NCBI GenBank assembly: GCA_965279655.1
Contig: OZ257255.1
Span: 2,604,001-2,668,000, forward strand
From: SCTM01 sp965279655
Lineage (GTDB): Bacteria > Pseudomonadota > Alphaproteobacteria > Rhodospirillales > Rhodospirillaceae
Direction: 5' to 3'
Length of the DNA stretch: 64,000 nt
Shown here: positions 50,113 through 58,581 of the stretch, one piece after another
How the letters are laid out: each line of letters begins with the position of its first letter
How positions within the stretch are numbered: the stretch's first letter is position 1
Position numbers and translations under genes: made by a program
The notes under the pieces: generated by a model
Database searches by the model: none
What the model saw: only the letters and a program-made list of their open reading frames with translations
What the model was told of the DNA's origin: nothing

Positions 50113-52026
50113 TCACTGATCTTCGAGCTGCCGTGCGGGTGCTTGATTGCCTTGGGCGCCCACTTTGCGCGTCTTGCCGACGGTCAGATCGGTGTAATCC
50201 ACCTTGTTCTGCGCGCCAGGCTTCGTCGTCTTCACGACACCCTTCACCGGCGTGAACGGCCCCTTGTATTTGGAGATGTAGTTGTTGCTCAGATTGGGGC
50301 CCGGAATGGCGCGCAGCGTCTTGATCGCATCCTTGTCCGGATAGAGGACGCTGGCAGAGCTGCCGTAGCCAGCGCCACCCGCGGTGCGCGGCGCGTACCA
50401 GATCGCGCCGTCGCGTGTCGGTTCGATCTTGGGCGCGTCCGTGCGTTCAGCCATCGGATAGACGGTGAACTTCTCGGTCTTTGGATCGAACTTTGTCAGG
50501 TAATTCATCGACGAGATCCACACGTTGTCCTGCTCGTCGGGCTTCGCGTCGTAAGGCTGTGAATACTCGATCGGCACGTCGCGTTCGGTCACCTGACCGG
50601 TTTTCGCGTCGATGCGACCGAGCTTGCCGTAGTAGTGGATCTTGCCCTGTGCGTCGTACTTGCCCATGTAGCCGTAGACGCCGAACCAGAAGTTATCCTT
50701 TGAATCGGGGCCGCCGCGCCGCAGGCTGTTGGGCCAAGTTGGAACCTTGAAGCGCGTAAACTTCTCGGTTTTCGGGTCGAAGCGCGTGAAGGCACCGGTG
50801 AAGTACTCGGCATACCAGAAGTTGCCTTGGTGATCGATGTCCGCGCCGTAGGGCGCCGCGCCGGCAACGGGGCTCTCCCAGTACTTGATTGAGTCCGTGG
50901 CGCGGTCCCACTGACCGATCTTGTTGCCGAGCAGCTGGGTGAACCAAATATTGCCCTTCTGGTCGAACACCGGCGTATTGCCGTGCAGCCCCATCTGAAC
51001 ATCCTGGTACTGGTCGAACAGACCCGTCTTGGGATCGAGATGCGTGACAAAATTTCCGGAGCCCGAAAACCAGACTGTTCCATCGCCATCGACCGTGATG
51101 CCGTGCGTGGCGTTCTTATCCGGCACCTTGTAGTCCTTGGTCTCGCCTGTTGCCGGATCGACACGCACGATCCGGTTCCCGCCGGAATCGCTGATGTACA
51201 CAATGCCGTCCAGGCTGAAGTGCACATCATGCGAGGTGCGCTTCCCCTGCCCTGGCGTGTTGGGAACGCGATATTCGATGTACTGCGCTTTGGCCAAAGC
51301 CGGGCCGTCGAGGGTCGGCCACACATTCTGCATCACGGCGCGCTGCTCGGCCTCGGGGCCAAAATTCGCCGCGAGATAATCCAGCAGGACGGGGATTTCA
51401 TCGCGGGGCAGACGCTCTTCGCCGAAGATCGGCGGTCCGTCGGCAATCGAGGCCTGGAACAAGCCGCCCTCGGATTGCCGATCGATCATCAGATGGAGAA
51501 GACTTTCCCAGGTCTCGCGCGCGCCGGTCTTGCTCGGCAGGAAGTTGACGCCATGGCACACGATGCAGGTCTTCTCTGCGATCTTGCGTCCCGGCCCCGG
51601 CGGATAAATCTCTTCGTAGGTCTTCACCACCACGCCATCGCGGTAAATCTCGCGTCCGGTGTAGTTGTGCGTCGGCGGCGCGGTTTTTGGCGCGAGATTG
51701 GCCGTGGCGTGGCCGCCCGCCGTGACAGCGACCGGCACCGGGTCCATGACCAGATCGACTTTGCTCGGCATATAGAAGTTCTGCACGGTGATGGTGTAGC
51801 GGCCGGGAAACATATTGGTGGCGCGGTACGTGCCGTTGACGGCGAACACCCCGTAACCCACGTGCTTTTCTTCGTTGTAAAGGTAGACCGGAACGATCTC
51901 AGTCTTGGGCCCGGCCACAGTGCCCGTGACTTCGCCGAGACCGGGCAAAGAAGCCGCGTGTGCCGTCGAGAACCCCGCGAGGAGTGTCACCAGGAAGCCG
52001 CCGGAGATGAGATACGCTTTAAGCAT
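50113..52026 (-). CDS. Periplasmic carboxypeptidase-regulatory/cytochrome c/Vgb-like propeller fusion
   Basis: This 637-residue exported protein has a signal peptide (residues 1-24, ending AHA), a carboxypeptidase-regulatory-like beta sandwich to about residue 115, and a single haem site CIVCH at residues 154-158 in a small cytochrome c-like region. A Vgb-like (virginiamycin B lyase) propeller follows, with repeats such as DGIVYISDSGGNRIVRVDPA, DGTVWFSGSGNFVTHLDPKT and GNIWFTQLLGNKIGQWDRAT. The propeller may bind or cleave a substrate while the haem passes electrons. It likely takes part in periplasmic oxidation with the FAD oxidase or the nearby lipoprotein. Substrate unknown. Confidence 0.85.
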   Translation of the reverse strand: MLKAYLISGGFLVTLLAGFSTAHAASLPGLGEVTGTVAGPKTEIVPVYLYNEEKHVGYGVFAVNGTYRATNMFPGRYTITVQNFYMPSKVDLVMDPVPVAVTAGGHATANLAPKTAPPTHNYTGREIYRDGVVVKTYEEIYPPGPGRKIAEKTCIVCHGVNFLPSKTGARETWESLLHLMIDRQSEGGLFQASIADGPPIFGEERLPRDEIPVLLDYLAANFGPEAEQRAVMQNVWPTLDGPALAKAQYIEYRVPNTPGQGKRTSHDVHFSLDGIVYISDSGGNRIVRVDPATGETKDYKVPDKNATHGITVDGDGTVWFSGSGNFVTHLDPKTGLFDQYQDVQMGLHGNTPVFDQKGNIWFTQLLGNKIGQWDRATDSIKYWESPVAGAAPYGADIDHQGNFWYAEYFTGAFTRFDPKTEKFTRFKVPTWPNSLRRGGPDSKDNFWFGVYGYMGKYDAQGKIHYYGKLGRIDAKTGQVTERDVPIEYSQPYDAKPDEQDNVWISSMNYLTKFDPKTEKFTVYPMAERTDAPKIEPTRDGAIWYAPRTAGGAGYGSSASVLYPDKDAIKTLRAIPGPNLSNNYISKYKGPFTPVKGVVKTTKPGAQNKVDYTDLTVGKTRKVGAQGNQAPARQLEDQ

Positions 52027-52147
52027 CGGACTGTCCTTCCAAGATCGTCTAATCGGGAGCTTTGCGGATATGCGCGCCCCGCGTCAATCCAGCCCGGTCC
52101 CCTTCAACGCCGGGTGTCAGAAGTTGACAGTCCCGAGAGCGCTCGCG

Positions 52148-52618
52148 TCAGTTGTCGACCTTCTTCATGACAAAGTCGATTTCACGCATGGGCTGACCGG
52201 CGCGACTGCGATCCAGACGGCGAATCTGCTTGTACCCTGCCTTCGAAACGCCCACCAACGTGACGTCCTCGGCCTTCACCGCGACCTGGGCGCCGCTGAT
52301 CACGGACACCATGTCGTCGACGCTGAGGGTCCGATAGCGTCCTATGTTGTTGGTGAATGATTTGAAGGTGACTTCGATGGGGCTGTCATCAGCCTCGTCA
52401 ACGCTGGGCGCTTTGACGACGACGGTGAGCATCGCGCTGCTCAGGTAATTGCCCTTGTCGTCCTTCACGCTGCCCACAAAACCGTTCTTCGTCCCTTCGT
52501 TATTGCCGAGCTGAAAGGCGAAAAAGTCATCGCCATCGGCATTCACCGGGGCAGCGCCGAGTACGAACGCGAACATCACGACGCCGGAGAGCGAAATAAT
52601 TTTCAGCAGGCGGCGCAT
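52148..52618 (-). CDS. Small secreted protein with a carboxypeptidase-regulatory-like domain
   Basis: This 156-residue protein has a signal peptide (MRRLLKIISLSGVVMFAFVL, cleavage near NADG) and a beta-rich region with NGFVGSVKDDKGNYLSSAML, AQVAVKAEDVTLVGVSKAGY and REIDFVMKKV. This is a small transthyretin-like sandwich similar to the N-terminal part of the next protein. It precedes the fusion gene by 121 bp on the same strand. It may be a binding or assembly partner. Function unknown. Confidence 0.7.
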   Translation of the reverse strand: MRRLLKIISLSGVVMFAFVLGAAPVNADGDDFFAFQLGNNEGTKNGFVGSVKDDKGNYLSSAMLTVVVKAPSVDEADDSPIEVTFKSFTNNIGRYRTLSVDDMVSVISGAQVAVKAEDVTLVGVSKAGYKQIRRLDRSRAGQPMREIDFVMKKVDN

Positions 52619-52746
52619 GGCGGGCGTTACTCTCCTCCAGGGGCTGGGCCGACTCCGGACTCTGCCAAAAACTTAGAATAGCCGCATCGCTACCGTAACC
52701 CCCAAAACGCCGGCACCGCCGGGGCGAGAGTATGGAGATCGACACA

Positions 52747-53136
52747 ATGCGCAAAATCGCGTGGGTGGCATTGTTCTTCGTGGCCCGCGTATCGATCACG
52801 AGCGCGTGCGCCGCCGAACCTTACTCGGTTCAGGAACTGCGGGATGATTGCGATCCATTGGGGGATACGGGTCTATCGCGGTGCATTGCTTATCTCACCG
52901 CGATCGATGACCTCGCGATCTCCTGGGCCACCCTCGTCCGGCACGAGCCTCGTAACGTGCGCTATGCCGGCGGATACCGTTGGTGCCCGCCAGCGGACCT
53001 CGACTTCGCGCAGTGGGCGAAGCTCTCGTTTGAGGAAATGGGGCACATCTCGGGCTTGGTGGACCGCCCCGCCTATCTATACGTAGCCATCGCCGCCCAA
53101 AGGGCTTGGCCTTGTCCCATTCCGCCGGCGAAGTGA
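52747..53136 (+). CDS. Small secreted Rap1a/Tai-like protein
   Basis: This 129-residue protein from ATG 52747 has a signal peptide (MRKIAWVALFFVARVSITSA) and four or more cysteines in a pattern like the Rap1a immunity fold: ELRDDCDPLGDTGLSRCIAY and RWCPPADLDFAQW. Rap1a proteins protect against T6SS amidase effectors, but related folds have other roles and no effector gene is beside it. It stands alone between two leftward genes. Confidence 0.6.
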   Translation: MRKIAWVALFFVARVSITSACAAEPYSVQELRDDCDPLGDTGLSRCIAYLTAIDDLAISWATLVRHEPRNVRYAGGYRWCPPADLDFAQWAKLSFEEMGHISGLVDRPAYLYVAIAAQRAWPCPIPPAK

Positions 53137-53143
53137 CGCGCGC

Positions 53144-54361
53144 TCAACCGCCCCCATAGGCTGGTCCGTCGCCCGCCTTGGGCTTCTTCACATACTTCGG
53201 CGAGATCAAACCCGCCTGAACCATGTTCTGCAGCGACGTCACCAGGTTTTCCGGATTCCGACCCGGGTCGATACCGGCGGTCATCACCGTGCCTTCCTTA
53301 TAGGTGTCGGCCGGATACAACGTGACGGCGTCGTACACCTCGCGATACGCCTCGATGCGCAGACGGCTGAGATAATTGGCCCCCAGGAAACCACGTGACT
53401 GCGGCGACACGGTGTCCGGGTCCGAGCGGCGGCGGCGCAGGCCTTCGATATCGATCGTCGCTTGGCAGGTCCCGTCCACGCCCTCGTTCAGCCCGGCCAT
53501 CACCTCGCCCTCAAAGTCGATGATCTTCGAGCCCACCTCCATGGACTTCTGGCCGCGCATCGAAGGCCCATTGGCGGACATCACGTACATCATGTTCTCC
53601 GTCGCCCGTGTGCGTTTGGTGCACACGTCCACGATGTTCTCCGATGTCGTGTGCAGAAGAGTCTCACAGCCGCGCAGCGCGAAGATGCGAGACAATTCCG
53701 GGAACATGAAGTCCATGCTCGGCAGCATCGAAATATTGCCCAACTCCGTCCGCGCGACCGGAAACGCGCCTTCGATGCCGACCTTATCCAGGAAGCGTTG
53801 CCAGAAATCGTGCGGCGAGTTCGAGTGGTAGGTGTGCAGCCGATAAGAGACCAGAACCACATCGCCGGATTTGTTGATCAGCAGCGACGTATTGAGATAG
53901 CGCCCTGGAAAATCCTTGCTGCGCGCGTAGACGTTGGTGCCGATGTACGTCTTGTATGCTTGCGCGATCTTCTGGACCTTCTCGATTTCCGGCCCCGGGT
54001 AGTCGAGCACGCCTTTCAGGTCATTGCCGGCCGAGCCGAGCGAAAATTCAGGGAACAGCACCAGATCGGACCCCCGATCGGCGGCGTTGCGGATCACGCC
54101 TTCCATTTTCGGCATATGCTTGGCGAGGGCCTCGCGCGCGTCTTCCTTGCTCTTTGCCTGCCCGAAGTTTGGTGACGGGACCTGGGCGCAGGTGCCCAGC
54201 CACGGCTTGATGTCCGCCGTGCTCATGGGCGGCGGCGCCACCTTACGTGTATTCTTCTTGGACGCCGCAGCTTCAGCGGCGGAGGCCGCCGTCAGCGGAA
54301 TGGCGGGAACGGCCGCCACCGCACCCATGAACGAACGGCGCGACGACTTGCCCTGAGCCAT
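53144..54361 (-). CDS. Tat-exported nitrilase-fold protein with lost catalytic Lys and Cys
   Basis: This 405-residue protein has a twin-arginine signal (KSSRRSFMGAVAAVPAIPLT) and a carbon-nitrogen hydrolase fold. The catalytic Glu105 is present in LVLFPEFSLGS. The Lys position is Arg174 (LVSYRLHTYH), and the nucleophile Cys position is Ser215 (MLPSMDFMFPE, normally ICYDxxFPE). The usual Glu-Lys-Cys triad is therefore Glu-Arg-Ser, and amide or nitrile hydrolysis is unlikely. Pseudo-enzyme, altered chemistry or a binding role fit better. ATG 54361 has GGGAGG 9 nt upstream. The signal implies a folded, possibly cofactor-free export to the periplasm. Confidence 0.85.
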   Translation of the reverse strand: MAQGKSSRRSFMGAVAAVPAIPLTAASAAEAAASKKNTRKVAPPPMSTADIKPWLGTCAQVPSPNFGQAKSKEDAREALAKHMPKMEGVIRNAADRGSDLVLFPEFSLGSAGNDLKGVLDYPGPEIEKVQKIAQAYKTYIGTNVYARSKDFPGRYLNTSLLINKSGDVVLVSYRLHTYHSNSPHDFWQRFLDKVGIEGAFPVARTELGNISMLPSMDFMFPELSRIFALRGCETLLHTTSENIVDVCTKRTRATENMMYVMSANGPSMRGQKSMEVGSKIIDFEGEVMAGLNEGVDGTCQATIDIEGLRRRRSDPDTVSPQSRGFLGANYLSRLRIEAYREVYDAVTLYPADTYKEGTVMTAGIDPGRNPENLVTSLQNMVQAGLISPKYVKKPKAGDGPAYGGG

Positions 54362-54628
54362 GGTGAAAAACCTCCCGGGTGAATATGCCGATACTTTACC
54401 GGTTGCGACGCGCCAGTCACGCGGAGTCACGCATCTGAACTCACCGCGTTCGCAAAGACACGCAAGGACATGCGGCTGGCGATTTGGCGGGCCCGGCAGG
54501 TGAAGGCCATCGGCTCCCTGCAATATTGAACGTACTTAACCAGTTCTGGTCGTCTTGATCACGGTCAATGCTGAGAAAGACCGAGATCGGCAAGTGTGAC
54601 AACGTATGCCATGCTGGGGAGAACTCTG
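54362..54628. other. Intergenic stretch without a recognised gene
   Basis: About 267 bp between the nitrilase-fold gene and the small ORF at 54629. It contains the nitrilase ribosome site (GGGAGG near 54373) and presumably a leftward promoter. I see no conserved RNA or palindrome of the island type here. Confidence 0.4.
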
Positions 54629-54775
54629 ATGTCGGACGCCGACAAGAAGGCGCGAACAGAACGTGTTGGGGATGTCCACGCATTACACGGTGGCGGCGTA
54701 CTGCTCGCGAGCTACGCGCACGAGGCAATCCTCTTCGCGACAATGCTTGATGGGCGAAAACGGCCGCTGCCTTAA
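54629..54775 (+). CDS. Small hypothetical ORF, 48 residues
   Basis: ATG 54629 is preceded by GGGGAG at an ideal 7-nt spacing. The ORF encodes 48 residues starting MSDADKKARTERVGDVHALH and ends TAA at 54773-54775. No family is recognised. A strong ribosome site favours a real gene, but the short length keeps the call weak. A 25-nt hairpin follows immediately (54782-54806). Confidence 0.4.
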   Translation: MSDADKKARTERVGDVHALHGGGVLLASYAHEAILFATMLDGRKRPLP

Positions 54776-54781
54776 CATTTT

Positions 54782-54806
54782 GCGCGGTTGCTCGGTTCAA
54801 CCGCGC
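54782..54806 (+). terminator. Hairpin GCGCGGTT-9 nt-AACCGCGC
   Basis: An 8-bp perfect GC-rich stem with a 9-nt loop, 6 bp after the small ORF and 14 bp before the next gene. It may be a rho-independent-like terminator without a T tract or a leader hairpin. Confidence 0.45.
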
Positions 54807-54820
54807 ATGAGTGGACTGAC

Positions 54821-55378
54821 ATGCCTCCCGGCTCCAATGCAGTAATTCAGGTTCGGATCGAGAAGCTCGCCCAGCTATTCAGCTCGCTCGATCCATTTCC
54901 CTTTCGCGAGCGCGACCTCGATAAGGATGCAGAAGAATTCATTGTCGATTGGGCGCGCGAATTGCGGGGCGCTCACCCGATAGAAATCGTCATTCACATT
55001 CCAGCCGCGGAAGCGGCCACCGCCAACGCCGCGGAGGTGTGCGCAGCGCTCAATCGCTACTTCGACTACAGAGCCGGGATCATCAGCCTCGATCTCAACG
55101 AACTCTTTCGCATCGGGCGACGATCTCTCGGCATCGGCCTCACGGTTCTCGCCGGATGTTTTATCGCCAATCACTTTATCTCTGCTTTCGTTCAGAACAG
55201 CGAACTTGGCCGATTTTTTGAGGAAGGTCTGATTATTCTCGGCTGGGTCGCGAACTGGAAGCCAATCGAGATTTTTCTTTACGATTGGTGGCCGCTTGCC
55301 AAGCGTCGCGATCTCTATCGAAGCCTTGCGCGCGCCTCGGTTCAATTGAAGCCTGACTCTACGCCGCGCGCCCAATGA
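54821..55378 (+). CDS. Hypothetical membrane protein (LFSSLDP-type)
   Basis: This 185-residue protein has a soluble N-terminal half with IRVEKLAQLF-like residues, LFSSLDPFPFRERDLDKDAE and IVDWARELRG, and two hydrophobic segments (IGLTVLAGCFIANHFISAFV and GLIILGWVANW). The N-terminal SLDP..F.E.DLD.DAE pattern recurs in uncharacterised proteins beside transporters. ATG 54821 is preferred over the TTG at 54788, which lies inside the hairpin. It stands 84 bp upstream of the ABC ATPase and may be an accessory subunit of that exporter. Confidence 0.65.
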   Translation: MPPGSNAVIQVRIEKLAQLFSSLDPFPFRERDLDKDAEEFIVDWARELRGAHPIEIVIHIPAAEAATANAAEVCAALNRYFDYRAGIISLDLNELFRIGRRSLGIGLTVLAGCFIANHFISAFVQNSELGRFFEEGLIILGWVANWKPIEIFLYDWWPLAKRRDLYRSLARASVQLKPDSTPRAQ

Positions 55379-55462
55379 TGTCGCCGAAGGCTCAGAGAGA
55401 CCGACACGCCAATGCGAAGTATCGGATAGCGAAGGTCCTTGCCAGGCGCCGGGGGCCTCTCA

Positions 55463-56170
55463 ATGAAATCTGAGACATTTCGCGCTGAAGGCATCTCGAA
55501 GGTTTACGAGACCGGGGAAACGCAGGTACAGGCCTTGCGCGGGGTCGATCTGCTTATGACCGAAGGCGAACTCCTGGTCCTCTTGGGCCCGTCGGGCAGC
55601 GGCAAGTCCACGCTTCTCAATATCCTCGGCGGCTTGGATCAGCCCACGGCCGGCAAGCTCTATTTCAAGGGCGCGGAGGTCACCGCGTTCAGCCAGGATC
55701 AACTGACCCGCTTTCGCCGTGATCACATCGGATTCGTCTTCCAGTTCTACAATCTGATTCCGAGCCTCACGGCGCGCGAAAACGTGGCCCTGGTCACCGA
55801 GATCGCGAAGAACCCCATGCGTCCCGAAGAGGCCTTGGAACTGGTCGGCCTGGGTCAGCGGCTCGACCACTTCCCGGCACAACTTTCCGGCGGCGAGCAG
55901 CAGCGTGTCGCGGTTGCGCGCGCAATCGCCAAGCGACCTGCGGTCCTGCTGTGCGACGAACCGACCGGCGCGCTCGACAGCAAGACGGGCATTCTTGTGC
56001 TGCAGGCTATCGCCCGCGCCAACGAGGAACTCAATACGGCGACGGCTGTCATTACCCATAACGCCGGAATCGCCGGCATGGCTGACCGCGTGATCCGATT
56101 TGCCGATGGGCGGATCGCGAGCGTCCACGAAAACAAGACACGCGTGCGGCCAGAGGCATTGTCGTGGTAA
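55463..56170 (+). CDS. ABC transporter ATP-binding protein (MacB/LolD-type)
   Basis: This 235-residue ATPase has Walker A LGPSGSGKSTLLN, Q-loop GFVFQFYNLIPSL, signature LSGGEQQRVAVARA and Walker B VLLCDEPTGALDS. The form matches LolD/MacB-type ATPases for peptide, lipid or antibiotic export. ATG 55463 gives the usual start. It overlaps the permease GTG start by 7 bp, and a periplasmic adaptor follows, so all three make one exporter. Confidence 0.93.
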   Translation: MKSETFRAEGISKVYETGETQVQALRGVDLLMTEGELLVLLGPSGSGKSTLLNILGGLDQPTAGKLYFKGAEVTAFSQDQLTRFRRDHIGFVFQFYNLIPSLTARENVALVTEIAKNPMRPEEALELVGLGQRLDHFPAQLSGGEQQRVAVARAIAKRPAVLLCDEPTGALDSKTGILVLQAIARANEELNTATAVITHNAGIAGMADRVIRFADGRIASVHENKTRVRPEALSW

Positions 56171-58578
56171 ATTTCATATCGCGCAGATTACTGGCCTGGT
56201 CCAAATCGGCCGACATCACGCCGCTCAATCGCAAGCTGCTGCGCGATCTTTGGCGCATACGCGGGCAGATCCTCGCGATCGCCGCGGTGGTTGCCGCGGG
56301 CATTGGCTTGCTTGTCGCCACGTTCGGCTGCATGGCGTCATTGAATGCGAGCAAAGACGCGTTCTACGAACGGTATCGGTTTGCCGACGTATTCATTTCG
56401 CTCAAGCGCGCTCCGAACACTCTCGCCGAACGGCTTCAGACAATTCCCGGCATCGCCACGCTGGAGACGCGCATCGCGGTTAGCGTGATGATGGACATCC
56501 CCGGCATGGTCGAGCCGGCGGTAGGCCACATGATGTCGATCCCCGAGGGCGGCCGGCCGATGTTGAATGACGTTGATATGCGGCGGGGCCGCCTGGTCGC
56601 CGCCGGTCGTCCGTCGGAGGTGATCGTCAACGAAGCCTTCGCCAAAGCTCAATCACTTGATGTCGGTGACCACATTTCGGCCACCATTAACGGAAAGCGG
56701 CGCACACTCGACATCGTCGGCATCGCGTTGACTCCGGAGTATGTGTACGCGCTCGCGCCGGGCCAGATTATGCCTGACGACAAGCGCTTCGGCGTGCTGT
56801 GGATGGGCCGCAATTCCCTGGCGGCCGCCTTCGACCTTGAGAATGCCTTCAATAATGTCACCGCGACACTTCAGCACGGAGCGCCCGTGGACGCGGTGCT
56901 CGAACGGCTGGACGACATACTGCGGCCCTACGGCGGCATCGGCGCGTACAGCCGGAAAGACCAGATTTCAAACTTCTTCTTGTCCAACGAACTCGAACAA
57001 ATGGCCACGACGGGCAGTATTGCGCCGCCAATATTTTTGGGCGTCGCTGCGTTCCTGCTCAATATCGTGATATCGCGCATGGTGGCGACAGAACGCGAAG
57101 AGATCGGACTCTTGAAAGCGTTCGGATACACCGATTGGGAGGTGGGCTGGCAGTATATCAAATTGGTTCTTGCCCTCACTATCCTTGGCCTGGTGTTAGG
57201 ACTTGGGTTCGGCGTCAAGCTCGGACGCGCCATGACCGACCTCTACGCGGCCTACTACAAACTTCCCCTGCTGACCTATCGCATCGATACCGGTGTGTTT
57301 CTCCTCGCCGCGCTTGTGAGCCTGCTCGCGGGACTCATCGGCGGCGTGAATGCAGTGCGCCGGGCAATCCAGCTGTCACCGGCAGTCGCCATGGCTCCCC
57401 CGATGCCCACGACCTACCGGCGCTCGGGTTTCGCGCGCTTCTTCGAGCGGTACCGCATTAGCCAACCGACCCGCATGATGTTCCGCCACGTCGCCCGCTG
57501 GCCGTTGCGCACGGGTATGACCGTCATCGGCATCGCCCTTTCCGGGGGCATCCTGGTCGCGTCCATGTTCTTCACCGACACCGTGAATCACGTCATCAAC
57601 GTCGTCTTCTTCCAGGCGGAACGGCAAACATTGACGATGACGTTTACCGAGCCGCGATCCGCCAATATCGAAGAAGAGGTGCGCCATCTGCCGGGCGTAC
57701 TGGCGACCCAGCCGGTACGCGTTGTGTCGGTCCGCCTCGTGCACGGCCAATACTCAAAGCGCACGGTTATTACGGGAATGGCCACGCACGCCAACCTCAG
57801 TCGATTGCTCGACACCGCGCTGAAGCCGATTGATCCCCCGCCCGGAGGTCTGGCCGTATCGACTCATATGGCCCGGGAACTCCACCTTGCGCTGGGCGAT
57901 ACGGTAACGGTCGAGGTGATGCAGGAGCGACGGCCCACCGTGGATTTGCAGGTCACGGAGATTGTCGAGCAGTACATGGGCTTTTCCGGCTACATGAATC
58001 TAGAGGCTTTGAATCGCCTCATGCGAGAGGGCCCAACGGTAACCGGCATCTACGCGCTGGCCGATAAGAGCCAGCTCGACGCCCTCTATAAGGCGATCAA
58101 GAGCACGCCGGCCACAGCGGGAGTTGCGCTGCGGGACGCAACCCTCATCGGCTTCAGGACCACCATGGAAAGCACGATGTATGTGATGATCGGCATCCTT
58201 GTCTCTTTTGCCGTGCTGATTGCCTTCGGGGTTTCCTACAGCAGCGCGCGCATCGCGCTGTCGGAGAGATCGCGCGCGTTAGCAAGTCTTCGGGTCATCG
58301 GCTTCACTCGGGCGGAAGTCGCCTACATTCTGCTGGGTGAGTTGGCGATTGTGACGCTGGTTGCGCTGCCATTCGGCTGTTTGCTCGGTTTTGGACTGGC
58401 GTGGCTGATGTCCCCCATGCTGACGACGAGCATGTACAGTTTCCCTATGATCATCAGCAAATCCACCTTCGGCCTCGCGGTGATCGTGGTTGTCATGTCC
58501 GCGATCGGCTGCGGGTTTTTGATTCGGCGACGAGTCTATAACCTTGACCTCATCGGCGTCCTCAAGACGCGGGAATAA
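56164..58578 (+). CDS. ABC transporter permease with two FtsX domains
   Basis: This 804-residue permease starts at GTG 56164. It has an N-terminal TM helix near residues 35-60 (IRGQILAIAAVVAAGIGLLV), a periplasmic MacB-like domain, a first FtsX block around residues 280-400 (GVAAFLLNIVISRMVATERE), a second half beginning near residue 440 (RTGMTVIGIALSGGILVASM), and a C-terminal FtsX block around 680-800. Eight or more TM segments fit a MacB/LolCE-like or DevC-like exporter in one fused chain. It works with the ATPase and adaptor that flank it. Confidence 0.92.
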   Translation: MVNFISRRLLAWSKSADITPLNRKLLRDLWRIRGQILAIAAVVAAGIGLLVATFGCMASLNASKDAFYERYRFADVFISLKRAPNTLAERLQTIPGIATLETRIAVSVMMDIPGMVEPAVGHMMSIPEGGRPMLNDVDMRRGRLVAAGRPSEVIVNEAFAKAQSLDVGDHISATINGKRRTLDIVGIALTPEYVYALAPGQIMPDDKRFGVLWMGRNSLAAAFDLENAFNNVTATLQHGAPVDAVLERLDDILRPYGGIGAYSRKDQISNFFLSNELEQMATTGSIAPPIFLGVAAFLLNIVISRMVATEREEIGLLKAFGYTDWEVGWQYIKLVLALTILGLVLGLGFGVKLGRAMTDLYAAYYKLPLLTYRIDTGVFLLAALVSLLAGLIGGVNAVRRAIQLSPAVAMAPPMPTTYRRSGFARFFERYRISQPTRMMFRHVARWPLRTGMTVIGIALSGGILVASMFFTDTVNHVINVVFFQAERQTLTMTFTEPRSANIEEEVRHLPGVLATQPVRVVSVRLVHGQYSKRTVITGMATHANLSRLLDTALKPIDPPPGGLAVSTHMARELHLALGDTVTVEVMQERRPTVDLQVTEIVEQYMGFSGYMNLEALNRLMREGPTVTGIYALADKSQLDALYKAIKSTPATAGVALRDATLIGFRTTMESTMYVMIGILVSFAVLIAFGVSYSSARIALSERSRALASLRVIGFTRAEVAYILLGELAIVTLVALPFGCLLGFGLAWLMSPMLTTSMYSFPMIISKSTFGLAVIVVVMSAIGCGFLIRRRVYNLDLIGVLKTRE

Positions 58579-58581
58579 GTA

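Noticed and set aside
52116..52128. GTCAGAAGTTGAC as an island operator
   Set aside because: The spacing is two bases short and one arm is mismatched; it is also outside the catabolic island.
52747..53136. Type VI secretion immunity function
   Set aside because: The fold pattern is Rap1a-like, but no effector or secretion gene is nearby, so the functional label was not used.
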